Shown: positions 54,533 to 63,407, counted from the stretch's first letter. The stretch: DNA of 64,000 nt from Acetobacter conturbans (GCF_011516755.1 NZ_WOSY01000012.1:30755-94754), one strand, 5' to 3'. The notes: generated by a model not told the origin, from the letters alone. Made by a program: numbers and translations.

Positions 54533-54562
54533 GCCCCTCCGGTTCGCCGGAGGGGCTTTTTT
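54533..54562 (+). terminator. Rho-independent terminator after DUF736
   Basis: GCCCCTCCGG (54533-54542) pairs perfectly with CCGGAGGGGC (54547-54556) over a TTCG loop and is followed by six T. It ends the DUF736 transcript just before the convergent XRE gene. Confidence 0.9.
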
Positions 54563-54576
54563 CATCGCCAGGCCGG

Positions 54577-54828
54577 TTATGACTTTCCGTCGGCCGGTGC
54601 CGCTTCTGTAGCGACAGCGTGGCTTTCGTCCAGCAGCGCGGCGGGCCGCACGCCCAGTGCCTGTGACGCATGCCATAGTGAGAGAAGCGTCACATTCTGG
54701 CGTCCGGTCTCGATCCAGCTGATATAGGCGCGGTCCACGCCCATCTGCTCTGCCAGGGCTTCCTGGCTGAGACCGGCGGCGCGTCGCAGGCGCCTCACGT
54801 TCGCGCCGAAAAGTCCTCGGATGTCCAT
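54577..54828 (-). CDS. XRE-family transcriptional regulator
   Basis: 83 residues. The helix-turn-helix is in AGLSQEALAEQMGVDRAYISWIETGRQN (about residues 18-45), the classic Cro/C1 pattern. It is convergent with DUF736. A 12-bp perfect palindrome and a longer inverted repeat lie 21-51 bases upstream of its start (54849-54879), most likely its operator. It is a candidate repressor of the transfer or rep genes on the other strand. Confidence 0.88.
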   Translation of the reverse strand: MDIRGLFGANVRRLRRAAGLSQEALAEQMGVDRAYISWIETGRQNVTLLSLWHASQALGVRPAALLDESHAVATEAAPADGKS

Positions 54829-54848
54829 CCGCAGGATAGAAACGATTT

Positions 54849-54879
54849 GTGTATTATCACGCTACGTATTATAATACAC
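54849..54879. promoter_or_regulatory. Palindromic operator upstream of the XRE gene
   Basis: GTGTATTA (54849-54856) and TAATACAC (54872-54879) form an inverted repeat; within it GTATTATAATAC (54866-54877) is a perfect 12-bp palindrome that also looks like a -10 box. It is placed where an autorepressor would bind. Confidence 0.6.
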
Positions 54880-55098
54880 GGAACGCCAAGCGCCTTTTCC
54901 TGTGATGCGCTATGAGCATCACGTGATGTCGTGGAAACCGACGTTTTCGGCCCGTCTGGCGTCAATCTTCCCCCGATATAGAAATAATCACGAGCCCACC
55001 GGATATTTTCGGGATCACCTCCCTGAGTCCTCGGGACTACCCGCTTCGGCCCTGCACCGGATACTGGGTCGAATCCATGACATATCGGGGGAGGGGGC

Positions 55099-55885
55099 GT
55101 GCCGACAATCCGGCCGTGGGATGCAGCACCCCTTCGTCGCGCCTACGCCGGGCTCGACCCTGCCAGTCTCGCCCAGGAATGGCTGCGGCACAACCCGGCC
55201 TACCGGCGCGATCATGCAGCAACCATGACGATGGGAGAGGTTGACGCCGAGGTCTGGCGCGCCTTCGCCCGTCGCTGGGGGTTGCGTTTTCCCTGTCGAC
55301 CCTGATCTCCCAGCTTGGCTCGCCCCCGCGTTCTGGGATCCGGACATCGCGCCGGAGGTGGCCGTGCGTGGCGACGGGGGTGACATCCTGTCCCGTCTCG
55401 CGCCCTACGCGCGGGCACGATATGATGGTCCCGATGACATTCACCTCGTGCTGGATAGCGCAGCAGGCCCGCTGCGCCTTGTCATTGTCGTCGATCGACA
55501 GCTCGATGCGCCGGGAACCTGGTTCATCATCGACGACGGACATCTCACGACCCGTCTGGCCAGCGTTGCGCGCGTCGGCCGCCTGCTTGCCGGCCAGACG
55601 CCCGGTCCTCTTCCCTCCAACCTGCGCCTGAGTCCCCAGCAGAAACTGCGCCAGATCCGCATGCTCTGCATCGCGGAAGGACGGCGCATGGGGGTGACGG
55701 CGAAGCGGATCGCCGCTGGTCTTTACGGTGACGACATTCTCCGGCTCTCGAACAGGGAATGGCACGCCAGCTCATGGCACCGCGCCTTTTACCGCGATCT
55801 CGACGGTGCCGGTTTCTATCTGAACGGCGGCCATATCGCTCTCCTTCAGGGGCTGAAGCAGGGGGGTGACATTTGGGCGGCCTGA
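55099..55885 (+). pseudogene. DUF2285-type regulator, frameshifted
   Basis: The first frame reads MPTIRPWDAAPLRRAYAGLD...WGLRF and stops soon after (55305). From CGTTTTCCCTG (about 55286-55296) the next frame continues FPVDPDLPAWLAPAFWDPDI and on to 55885. Together they make a protein of about 260 residues: an N-terminal DUF6499-like region and a DUF2285 domain (LSPQQKLRQIRMLCIAEGRR, MGVTAKRIAAGLYGDD). Such proteins are regulators in rep/mob modules of ICEs. One extra base near TTTTCCC breaks it; slippage or an assembly indel is possible. Confidence 0.75.
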
Positions 55886-55981
55886 ACTTTGTCATCCCTC
55901 CCCACAGCTCATTCTCCGGCAGCGTCCTCCCATGAGCCGCGACATCCCGCCAGCGGCCCGATCCACCGGGAGAAAGACCCC

Positions 55982-56278
55982 ATGCGTGTCCAGCCGACAC
56001 TGCCACCGCGCTATCTGCGCACTCCGGACGCGGCCAATTTCGTTGGCCTGTCCATTCGCACCCTCGAAAAGCACCGGAGTTGCGGTACCGGTCCGCTCTA
56101 CCGCCAGCTTGGTGGCCGGATCGTCTATGCCGTGGAAGACCTCTGCGCCTGGGCCGACCTGAACGTCCGGCTGTCCACCGGGGATGGTGGCGGCATCCCG
56201 ATGCCGTCCGATCCCCGCGCCTATATCATCCGCTTGCAGGCGAAGGCCCGCAAGGCGCAGCGGAGTGCCGGACGATGA
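55982..56278 (+). CDS. AlpA/excisionase-like helix-turn-helix protein
   Basis: 98 residues from ATG 55982. The MerR-type/AlpA helix-turn-helix is in YLRTPDAANFVGLSIRTLEKHR, followed by the wing GPLYRQLGGRIVYAVEDL. These small regulators activate integrase/excision or replication genes in mobile elements. The stop overlaps the repA start by four bases, so it is coupled to replication. The call is by motif; the target is inferred from the context. Confidence 0.82.
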   Translation: MRVQPTLPPRYLRTPDAANFVGLSIRTLEKHRSCGTGPLYRQLGGRIVYAVEDLCAWADLNVRLSTGDGGGIPMPSDPRAYIIRLQAKARKAQRSAGR

Positions 56279-57348
56279 TGCCGGCCGCCGATAGCTGGCG
56301 TCAGCCCGACCGCCGCTTCATGGTCACGGGGTCGGCACGGCCCCGCGACATTCGCGATCTGATGGGACGCCCGTTCTTCGCACTGGGGCACATGGCGCGC
56401 CTTGAGCCTCTTCGCTATCGCTCGCATCAGATGGAGATCGTTGTCGAAGCCTCGGCTCCTCTGGGCATGGCGACGATCCGGGACGCCGATATCCTGCTCT
56501 GGCTGACCGGGCAGATTGTCGATGCCCTCAACCACGATTTGTGGGTGTCGCGTCATGTGCGCTTCACGCCTTGGCGGCTGTTCCAGGATCTGGGATGGGC
56601 TGACGGCGCCCATCAGTATCGCCGGCTTTATGGCGCCCTCGCGCGTCTGGCGGAAACGCGCGTCACCACTAGCCTGCGGCAGGGGCCGGAGTGGCGCGAG
56701 AAGCCGTGCGCTTGGATCAGTGACGTCCGGATTTCCCGTGAGGATGGGGTGGCCCTGACCCTGCCGGACTGGTTCATGGAGATGGCCTGTGATCGCTCCC
56801 ATGTCCTGAGCGTCGATCCCGCCTATTTCCGCCTTTATGGCGGCCTGGAGCGGTGGCTTTATCGTCTGGCGCGCCGACATGCCGGTCGGCAGAAAGACGG
56901 GTGGCGTTTCGATCTTCGTGATCTTCATGCCCGGTCCGGCACCCTCTCTCCTTGGCGGAATTTCGTGATCGATGTCGCCGGCATTGCCCGCCGCCAGATC
57001 GTCCCAGGTTATGACTGCAAGGTCATTTATAGCGGAAAACAGCCAGTCCTGCGTATCTCCCCAACGGTATCATCCACCGGTTCTGTGGATAACCGTGTGA
57101 ATCCTACCGTTGGTCAGGATGCGGAACATACCATTGGTCACGGTGCGGAAATACCGTTGCTGACGGTGCAGAAAACGTCGCAGTGCGTTGTTTTCAAAAG
57201 CGGAATCAGCCCCGTAACTTATATAACTAATATAATAACTTATTATGTAGGGGATTTTGGTTTTTCCGCCCCCCTTCCGGTAGCCCGGTCGGGGTACGCA
57301 AAAAAGGCTCGGGAAGCGGTCACTGATCGCCTGGTCGGTGTTCCATGA
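56275..57348 (+). CDS. repA: Replication initiator protein A
   Basis: 357 residues from ATG 56275. The conserved start (MMPAADSWRQPDRRFMVTGS), LPLGMATIRDADILLWLTGQI-type helix, TPWRLFQDLGWADGAHQYRR, and WFMEMACDRSHVLSVDPAYF, LERWLYRLARRHAG segments match the RepA of alphaproteobacterial plasmids and ICEs. It should bind iterons and open the origin. The C-terminal ~100 codons contain tandem repeats and an AT-rich stretch, a possible origin inside the gene. It overlaps DUF2840 by four bases. Confidence 0.88.
   Translation: MMPAADSWRQPDRRFMVTGSARPRDIRDLMGRPFFALGHMARLEPLRYRSHQMEIVVEASAPLGMATIRDADILLWLTGQIVDALNHDLWVSRHVRFTPWRLFQDLGWADGAHQYRRLYGALARLAETRVTTSLRQGPEWREKPCAWISDVRISREDGVALTLPDWFMEMACDRSHVLSVDPAYFRLYGGLERWLYRLARRHAGRQKDGWRFDLRDLHARSGTLSPWRNFVIDVAGIARRQIVPGYDCKVIYSGKQPVLRISPTVSSTGSVDNRVNPTVGQDAEHTIGHGAEIPLLTVQKTSQCVVFKSGISPVTYITNIITYYVGDFGFSAPLPVARSGYAKKAREAVTDRLVGVP
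57061..57251 (+). other. Candidate origin of replication inside repA
   Basis: The order is: inverted iteron core CCAACGGTAT (57061-57070); a consensus DnaA box TGTGGATAA (57084-57092, i.e. TTATCCACA on the other strand); three tandem repeats starting TACC(G/A)TTG at 57105, 57129 and 57152, spaced 24 and 23 bases; and an AT-rich stretch at 57215-57249. Iterons, a DnaA box and an AT-rich unwinding region are the parts of an iteron-type oriV. All are read directly; function is inferred. Confidence 0.6.
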
Positions 57349-57833
57349 CCGGCTTCCATTTCCGGTCGGACGACGCTGTGCTGACCACGGTCGAACTGAC
57401 CTGGATCGAGAAGCGCATCGAGCACTGGATCCGGTTTGGGCATCCCGTCGAGGATCGCATTCTCGATCGTCGGCGCAGGCTGATGAGCTTCACGCCGGGC
57501 AGCGTGTTCGCGTTCATCCGCTGGGCTGCCAATGATTTCGGGACCGTGGTGTCCTGCATCGACATCGTGCGGGCCGTGGGCGCTCAGGAAGCCTGCCAGA
57601 CGGTGCCCTTCGTGCGTCCCGGTGGCGAGAGCCTGCTGCGCCAGAGCGGCTGGCCAAAGGTGCGTCGGGTGCTGGAGGCGATCGACGGCGTGGAGGCGCT
57701 GGGGATCGATCCTGCCGCCACCTGTCCCGATCACTGGCGGCATCTGCATCACCGGCTCACGGCGGCCCAGGAGCCACGTCCCTACACGTGCGAGCGGCAC
57801 CAGGCATGGCTGCGTAGGAGGGCCATGTCATGA
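57345..57833 (+). CDS. DUF2840 protein
   Basis: 162 residues. It contains LTWIEKRIEHWIRFGHP, FTPGSVFAFIRWAANDFGTV and PGVRRVL-like helices characteristic of DUF2840, which sits between repA and traF in these elements. The function is unknown. It overlaps repA (4 bases) and traF (4 bases), so it belongs to the same transcript. The length is normal for the family. Confidence 0.85.
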   Translation: MTGFHFRSDDAVLTTVELTWIEKRIEHWIRFGHPVEDRILDRRRRLMSFTPGSVFAFIRWAANDFGTVVSCIDIVRAVGAQEACQTVPFVRPGGESLLRQSGWPKVRRVLEAIDGVEALGIDPAATCPDHWRHLHHRLTAAQEPRPYTCERHQAWLRRRAMS

Positions 57834-58459
57834 CCCGGCGCGCCTGGTTCTTCACCACGTATTTCGCTGTGCTCGGCGTGGGTGCCTCGCTGGCGTTTCA
57901 TCCCGCCCCGCGCTGGGTCTGGAACGAGACGGCCAGCGTGCCGATCGGGCTGTATCGCCTCCAGCCCACCGTGCCGGTCCGTGTCGGCGACATTGTCGCG
58001 CTCCGCTTGCCCGAGCGCGAGGCGACGCTGCTGGCGACACGCGGCTACCTGTCGTTCGGCGTGCCGTTGCTCAAGCCTGTGGCAGCACTGGTAGGGCAGA
58101 GTGTCTGTCGCATCGGCGTCCACCTCACCATCGACGGCAAACCTGTTGGTGACGCGAAGACCGTCGATCATCGGGGCCGCAAGCTGCCGCTCTGGCAGGG
58201 CTGCCAACGTCTCGAACCGGGGCAGGTGTTCGTCATGAACGCCGCTGTGCCAACCAGTCTGGACGGGCGGTATTTCGGCGTTCTGTCGATGGATACCGTC
58301 ATCGGGCGTGCCGTGCCGGTTCACATTCGCACGGGTGAGGCGGAGCAACCGTCTCCGCATTTCGATCCCCTCACGGATCTGCGCGATCCGGTGCGGGAGC
58401 GGCCGCTTCTGGGACCGCCAATGATGCCCGCAAAAGAGAGCGAGCCCCCCATCCAATGA
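57830..58459 (+). CDS. traF: TraF-type S26 signal peptidase
   Basis: 209 residues. One N-terminal membrane helix (AWFFTTYFAVLGVGASLAF) is followed by the S26 catalytic Ser in ETASVPIGLYRL and Lys in VPLLKPVAALVGQ. TraF is the membrane protease that matures or cyclises the TrbC pilin; its substrate is encoded at the left end of this window. Asp and other conserved residues (FGVLSMDTVIGRAVPV) are present, so it should be active. Confidence 0.9.
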   Translation: MTRRAWFFTTYFAVLGVGASLAFHPAPRWVWNETASVPIGLYRLQPTVPVRVGDIVALRLPEREATLLATRGYLSFGVPLLKPVAALVGQSVCRIGVHLTIDGKPVGDAKTVDHRGRKLPLWQGCQRLEPGQVFVMNAAVPTSLDGRYFGVLSMDTVIGRAVPVHIRTGEAEQPSPHFDPLTDLRDPVRERPLLGPPMMPAKESEPPIQ

Positions 58460-58506
58460 CGGTCACGTCGTCGTCAAATTCTTATACTTCCGCAAGGATT
58501 TTTCTC

Positions 58507-58848
58507 ATGAGCCAGATCGGATTTTTCACGCGCACCGCCGATGGTTTTGCCGGGCGTGTGCGCACCCTGTCACTGGACGCCGAACTGACCTTCGTGCCGG
58601 CGGAAACTAATGGCGCCGAGCATGCACCCGATTATCGCGTCCATCTCGGTGATGGAGACGCTGGGCCAGAACTGGGCGCGGGATGGAAACGGACCGGAGA
58701 GCGCGCCAGCGAATACGTATCCGTTGTCCTGGACGATCCCACTTTCATGCAGCCTGTCCGCGCTACGCTGTTCCAGGCGGGGCGCGGTGGACGTGAATGG
58801 CAACTGGTCTGGAATCGCTCCACAAAACGTCAGGGAGGCCGGGAATGA
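58507..58848 (+). CDS. DUF736 protein, copy 2
   Basis: 113 residues from ATG 58507. It begins MSQIGFFTRTADGFAGRVRTL, with LTFVPAETNGAEHAPDYRVHL and the end WQLVWNR, the DUF736 pattern, diverged from copy 1 at 54206. It sits between traF and the lytic transglycosylase, the usual place. The stop overlaps the transglycosylase start by four bases. Function unknown. Confidence 0.87.
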   Translation: MSQIGFFTRTADGFAGRVRTLSLDAELTFVPAETNGAEHAPDYRVHLGDGDAGPELGAGWKRTGERASEYVSVVLDDPTFMQPVRATLFQAGRGGREWQLVWNRSTKRQGGRE

Positions 58849-59516
58849 ATACCCGGTTTTTCCTGCCCGGCCGCATGCTGGCCGTGCTCGCGCTGGCACT
58901 CTCGCCGGCCATTGTTCGGGCGCAGGATTTCGATGACCTTGTGCGGCAGGCGGCGGAATGGAACGCGATCCCGGCGACGTGGGTGCGGGCGGTCCTTCGG
59001 GCTGAAAGTGCTGGCGATCCATATGCGGTCTCCGGCGTCGGCGCGATGGGTCTGATGCAACTCATGCCCAGCACCTGGCGGGATGTCCGGCGCACGCTCA
59101 ATCTGGGGGCTGATCCCTTCGATCCGCGCGACAACATCGCGGCCGGGGCAGCCTATCTGCGATGGCTGCACGACCGCTATGGCGATGCGGGTTTTCTTGC
59201 TGCCTATAACGCTGGCCCCGGTCGGTATGACGAGTATCTGGCGACCGGTCGGCCTCTGCCAGGTAAGACGATTTCCTACGTGGAATTCGTCACACGACTG
59301 ATGAAAAACCCATCGTCTGACATTCATCTGCCCGTTTCCTTTTTGTCCTTTCCAACTCGCTCCTGGGTGACGGCCGCGCTCTTCGTTTCAGGCCAGCCCG
59401 ATGCATTTCGGACCACCACTTCACGTCATGTTGCTGCTCCCGAGAGCCTCTTCGCGGGGCATGCCGGGGAGAGGTCCGACATGGTCCCGCTGCGAGGATC
59501 GGATCAGGTCCAGTGA
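58845..59516 (+). CDS. Lytic transglycosylase of the conjugation system
   Basis: 223 residues from ATG 58845. A signal peptide (RMLAVLALALSPAIVRA) precedes an SLT domain with the catalytic Glu in VLRAESAGDPYAVS, the GAMGLMQLMPSTW motif and LAAYNAGPGRYDEY. It locally opens peptidoglycan for T4SS assembly (VirB1/TrbN role). The gene lies just before the relaxase. The last ~60 residues are a Ser/Pro-rich tail outside the domain. Confidence 0.9.
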   Translation: MNTRFFLPGRMLAVLALALSPAIVRAQDFDDLVRQAAEWNAIPATWVRAVLRAESAGDPYAVSGVGAMGLMQLMPSTWRDVRRTLNLGADPFDPRDNIAAGAAYLRWLHDRYGDAGFLAAYNAGPGRYDEYLATGRPLPGKTISYVEFVTRLMKNPSSDIHLPVSFLSFPTRSWVTAALFVSGQPDAFRTTTSRHVAAPESLFAGHAGERSDMVPLRGSDQVQ

Positions 59517-59524
59517 AGCGTGAG

Positions 59525-59652
59525 AACCCCGGAAAGCCAACAGAAAAGGGAGGGCTGGATAAAAGGCCGCACATCGCGGCTCGGTTGGGCTGGTGGTTTT
59601 CCGGGGTTTTTGAAATCTTCTCGCGAGGTGCGTGGATTTCCCTCACCTCGCG
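59525..59652. other. Inverted-repeat region upstream of the relaxase, possible oriT
   Basis: AACCCCGGAAA (59525-59535) and TTTCCGGGGTT (59598-59608) are perfect inverted arms 62 bases apart, with a GCCGC/GCGGC hairpin between them. A second pair CGCGAGGTG / CACCTCGCG (59622-59630 and 59644-59652) follows. The set lies immediately before the relaxase, where oriT often sits. The first arm also ends in T5, so a terminator is the alternative. No nic consensus was identified. Confidence 0.45.
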
Positions 59653-59709
59653 TCGAGGGGGCATCTCATTGATCCAACGCGATCTTTCGCGCGGTGCGGG
59701 ACATTTTTC

Positions 59710-61449
59710 ATGAACAGGGACGAGGACTTCCGGGTCCGGCCAGGGCGCATCCGCTCCACCCACGCCCGGCAGGCGCGGCCTTTCGTGACGCAGGTGCTGG
59801 CGTCCGTGCAGCGGGCCGGTGGCAGGGTTTCCCGCGCGGGGAAAATCAGTGCCGGGCGTCGTTCCAGTTTCGGGCGCGGCAGGGCAGCCGTCCATGCCGC
59901 CAATCGCCTGTTGACCAACCGCTCGCGGGGTGTCGTCATCAAGGCACGCGTCGTGCGGCATGCCCCGCGCGCGACGCCTCTGTCGGCGCATCTTCGCTAT
60001 CTTCGTCGGGAGGGGGTAACGCGGGACGGGGAGGACGCGCGCCTGTTCGGCAGGGACAGCGACGACATACGGGCCTCGGACTTCTCGGAACGCTGCGATG
60101 GCGATCGGCATCATTTCCGTTTCATCGTCTCCCCGGAGGACGCGCCGGAGATGTCGGATCTGCGGGCTTTCGCACGGGATCTGATGGGGCAGATGGAAGC
60201 CGATCTCGGCACGAAACTGGGCTGGGTTGCCGTCGATCACTGGAACACAGCACATCCCCATCTGCATGTCATCGTCCGGGGGGTGGCGGAGGATGGGTCC
60301 GATCTGGTGATCGCACGCGATTATATCCGCGTGGGAATGCGCGCCCGTGCTCAGAATCTGGTGACGCTGGAACTCGGGCCACGCACCGATCATGATATTC
60401 ACAAGGCGGTCGAGCGTCAGGTGAACGCCGACCGCTGGACCCAGCTTGACCGGCAGCTTCAGAGAGACGCGGGGCAGGATGGCGTCATCGCTCTCGGGCG
60501 CGCGCCGGGAGAAACGCCAGACGCCTTCGCCACCGTGAAGCTTGGTCGCCTGCGCCGTCTGGAAACCATGGGGCTGGCGCATCAGGTCGGACCGGATCGC
60601 TGGCGGATGGACGAGAGTGCGGAAGCCACGCTGCGGGAGATCAGCGAGCGCAATGACATTATCAAGCGGATCCACCGAGGTCTGGCGGAGCAGAAGATCG
60701 ATCGTGCCGCGTCCTCCTGGGTGCTGGCGGGTGAGGACACCACCGATCCTGTCATTGGACGACTGGTCGATCGTGGCCTCGATGACGAACTGCGTGGCAC
60801 GGCTTATGCCGTCGTCGACGGAATTGATGGGCGCACGCATCATGTCCGTCTGCCGGACCTTGAAGCCGCTGGTGACGGAGCGGTCGGCTCCATCGTCGAA
60901 CTGCGGCGTTTTACCGACAAACGGGGGCGGGACCGTGTCGCGCTGGCCGTGCGCTCGGACGTCACGCTGGAGCGGCAGGTGACGGCGGAGGGTGCCACCT
61001 GGCTCGACCGGCAGGCCATCGCGCGGGAGCCTCTTGCCCTCGCGTCCACCGGGTTCGGCGCCGATGTCAAAGAGGCGATGGAAAAGCGCACGGATCGTCT
61101 GATGGAACAGGGGCTGGCCAGCCGCGACGGCGGGAGTATTCGATACGCGCGGAATCTGCTCGCCGCGCTACGCCAGCGTGAATTGGAGATGGTAGGACGG
61201 AACCTCACCGGGAAGTCGGGGATACCGTTCCGGCAGAGCGGCGAGGGTGATCCCGTCACTGGCTCCTATCGCCAGCGTTTCAATCTGGCGTCCGGTCGGT
61301 TCGCCATGATCGACGACGGGCTGGGCTTTGAATTGGTGCCGTGGTCGCCGTCGCTGGAAAAGCAGCGAGGGCGGGAAGTGTCGGGCATCATGCGCGGTGA
61401 TGGGGGGATCGACTGGTCTTTTGCGCGGAAACGGGGGCTTGGATTGTGA
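59710..61449 (+). CDS. VirD2-type relaxase (DUF3363, MOBP-like)
   Basis: 579 residues from ATG 59710. The relaxase domain has VVIKARVVRHAP, LRYLRREGVTRDG and the metal-binding His cluster in HWNTAHPHLHVIVRG (His182, 184, 186). The C-terminal half is DUF3363, with GTAYAVVDGIDGRTHHVRL and a FDLASGRFAMID-like end. It nicks oriT and pilots the strand into the T4SS. The next gene in this element family is traG (coupling protein), but here it is displaced by a nuclease gene and a TA pair. Confidence 0.92.
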   Translation: MNRDEDFRVRPGRIRSTHARQARPFVTQVLASVQRAGGRVSRAGKISAGRRSSFGRGRAAVHAANRLLTNRSRGVVIKARVVRHAPRATPLSAHLRYLRREGVTRDGEDARLFGRDSDDIRASDFSERCDGDRHHFRFIVSPEDAPEMSDLRAFARDLMGQMEADLGTKLGWVAVDHWNTAHPHLHVIVRGVAEDGSDLVIARDYIRVGMRARAQNLVTLELGPRTDHDIHKAVERQVNADRWTQLDRQLQRDAGQDGVIALGRAPGETPDAFATVKLGRLRRLETMGLAHQVGPDRWRMDESAEATLREISERNDIIKRIHRGLAEQKIDRAASSWVLAGEDTTDPVIGRLVDRGLDDELRGTAYAVVDGIDGRTHHVRLPDLEAAGDGAVGSIVELRRFTDKRGRDRVALAVRSDVTLERQVTAEGATWLDRQAIAREPLALASTGFGADVKEAMEKRTDRLMEQGLASRDGGSIRYARNLLAALRQRELEMVGRNLTGKSGIPFRQSGEGDPVTGSYRQRFNLASGRFAMIDDGLGFELVPWSPSLEKQRGREVSGIMRGDGGIDWSFARKRGLGL

Positions 61450-61553
61450 CCGGGAAAAGCAGGTGCACCGAAATTGGCTTTTGAATTATTTTTAGGGAAA
61501 ACAGAACAATAAGGTAAAGAGAGTATTTTATTGCGAGGCGTATATTTATTGAT

Positions 61554-62918
61554 TCAGCCGCCTTTCACGAGGTTCATTGCGTTTGGTTTCATTACTCCAC
61601 AGGCGATTAAATCTTCTATATCCTTAGGTCGACCTTGAAACGATTTTTGAGTGGCCTCTAATAGAACGCTATTTATCCGCAAATCTTCTAACTCGGCATC
61701 AACTTCGCTCTGACCAATATGAATGGTACGTGCGCTCATTTTTTTGGTGGCTTCAATTATAAGCGGATAGGTATATGGCGGAATCTGGTCGTGACGTTGT
61801 TGATCAAAAAGTTCTCCAAATTTTTTTGCTCGATCGGCGAGATCAGAAGGAATTGGTTGGCTGTTATTTTCCCGTGCATGCGCAAGAATGATTGCTTCAG
61901 CGGAATCAAGGCGTGGAAGTATAAAATCACGAAGTATAAAGTAGTAATTAAGCTGTATTTTTGCTGTATTTTCTACTGATTCTCGAAGTGATTTTTTAAG
62001 CCCGTCATCTAATGATTTTGGATGACACCTGAGTTTCATGTCGCGTATAAATTCATCTTCGAAGAAAACCGTCATTTGGGCAGCAAGTGCACCTTGTCGT
62101 ATGTCGTCATCCATCACTATTTCCATATTATGTACGTCACCCCATGCTTCCAGAGAAGCCTGTGGCGTAAGATTTGTAATCTCTGCGTGAATAATTTCCA
62201 TCTGGTCACGCGCTGGTTCTACGCAGTGACGAGTAATAGTTCGGCTGAAAGAAAATGGAGTAGCATCTAGAGACATCAAGCATTGTTCATAGATTTTCTG
62301 TAATTTTGATATGGACTTAGTAATATTTCGAAGGTTATCTCCTCTTTCCTGTTTTTGGTTAGCGAATTTATCTTGTTTAATCCAGTCTGAATGAACCGTA
62401 TGGGTAGCAAAAATAACGGCGATTATTATAGATATTGAAATAATTATCCAGCTACACATGGATGTCTTTTTAATCCAATGAGAATAATATTTTCTTTGTA
62501 TCGTCGGATATAATGCGATCTTCTGAGAAATTGTTTCCCATCCCCAAATATGAACCACACAAAGCTTGCCACATCGTCTATCAGTGTTGATATGCTGAAT
62601 ATAATTCTGGATGCCAACATCATCGTGTGCCGTAGTCAAAATATAGATTTCATCAAGTTGATGTTCAAATTTTTTGAGCTTTTCAAGCGTGGTATCAATA
62701 TCTTTGTTTGTAATTTTTTTGCCATATCCATGTAATTTACATTGGACAGCAATTGCTTGCCCCAATTTATCTTTACCGAAGACATCTAGTCCCTTCTGGC
62801 GCTGGCCACTCCGTCCCCATTTATGAAACGATCGCCCGTAAATCGCAGTGAAAAGATCAGCGGCTAGACTCTCAAAGTCTTGCCAATTCGAAAGGGGAGG
62901 GTATTCGGTTGTTGGCAT
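61554..62918 (-). CDS. Membrane-anchored Mrr-like nuclease
   Basis: 454 residues, AT-rich. The N-terminal PD-(D/E)xK (Mrr-like) domain starts NWQDFESLAADLFTAIYG with the active-site pattern GLDVFGKDKLGQAIAVQCKLHG (Asp and Gln-x-Lys). A membrane helix (WIIISISIIIAVIFATH) follows near residue 165, then a ~280-residue helical region. Restriction-type nucleases tethered to the membrane suggest surveillance of entering DNA. It is inserted in reverse between the relaxase and the expected traG. Low GC marks a recent arrival. Confidence 0.7.
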   Translation of the reverse strand: MPTTEYPPLSNWQDFESLAADLFTAIYGRSFHKWGRSGQRQKGLDVFGKDKLGQAIAVQCKLHGYGKKITNKDIDTTLEKLKKFEHQLDEIYILTTAHDDVGIQNYIQHINTDRRCGKLCVVHIWGWETISQKIALYPTIQRKYYSHWIKKTSMCSWIIISISIIIAVIFATHTVHSDWIKQDKFANQKQERGDNLRNITKSISKLQKIYEQCLMSLDATPFSFSRTITRHCVEPARDQMEIIHAEITNLTPQASLEAWGDVHNMEIVMDDDIRQGALAAQMTVFFEDEFIRDMKLRCHPKSLDDGLKKSLRESVENTAKIQLNYYFILRDFILPRLDSAEAIILAHARENNSQPIPSDLADRAKKFGELFDQQRHDQIPPYTYPLIIEATKKMSARTIHIGQSEVDAELEDLRINSVLLEATQKSFQGRPKDIEDLIACGVMKPNAMNLVKGG

Positions 62919-63091
62919 CTGTGCATTCTTAATCTTGAAAAAATAGTCTCTTCCTATTCTTAGCTAAATTTATATTATATTTTTTCTGAAAACTAAAAAC
63001 ATCATTTGATTTTCTTTCATGTATTCTTGATGGGTATAAATTCGAAATTTTTTATAGCTGCTATGAGGCGGCAGCGAAAACTCCGTGTTCT

Positions 63092-63403
63092 TCACGCTCT
63101 GCTGACCAGTTCGTCCAGCGCCCTGATAATCGTGTCCTGATCGCGTTCGGCCAGAACGCCGACGGCGGCTCCAAGCCGCGCGGCGGGGACGGTCGCCAGG
63201 TCGAACGGGTTGGCGAAGACGTTCTCTCCCTCGATTTCGAGGTGCGGCGTCAGCGGATGGTCCGGCGGGGCACTGCCGGACCATCTGACAAGCGGCATGA
63301 TGACACGGCCCACGCTGCGCTCCAGGCGGGTGCTCTGGATCTGGACGACGAACGGGATGTCCCGGTTCCGGCCGGGGTTCCGGTAGATCGCGAATTGCGG
63401 CAT
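63092..63403 (-). CDS. ccdB: CcdB-type toxin
   Basis: 103 residues. It begins MPQFAIYRNPGRNRDIPFVVQIQ and has RVIMPLVRWSGSAPPDHPLTPHLEIEG and DLATVPAARLGAAVG, the CcdB pattern. CcdB poisons DNA gyrase and stabilises plasmids by killing cells that lose them. The start lies four bases after the ccdA stop, so the pair is an operon with antitoxin first, the canonical order. The C-terminus ends in the usual WG/R-type helix variant (LDELVSRA). Confidence 0.9.
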   Translation of the reverse strand: MPQFAIYRNPGRNRDIPFVVQIQSTRLERSVGRVIMPLVRWSGSAPPDHPLTPHLEIEGENVFANPFDLATVPAARLGAAVGVLAERDQDTIIRALDELVSRA

Positions 63404-63407
63404 CGGA

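Noticed and set aside
59513..59713. 66-codon frame between transglycosylase and relaxase
   Set aside because: It spans the inverted repeats and the relaxase start; composition looks non-coding, and the repeats explain the region better.
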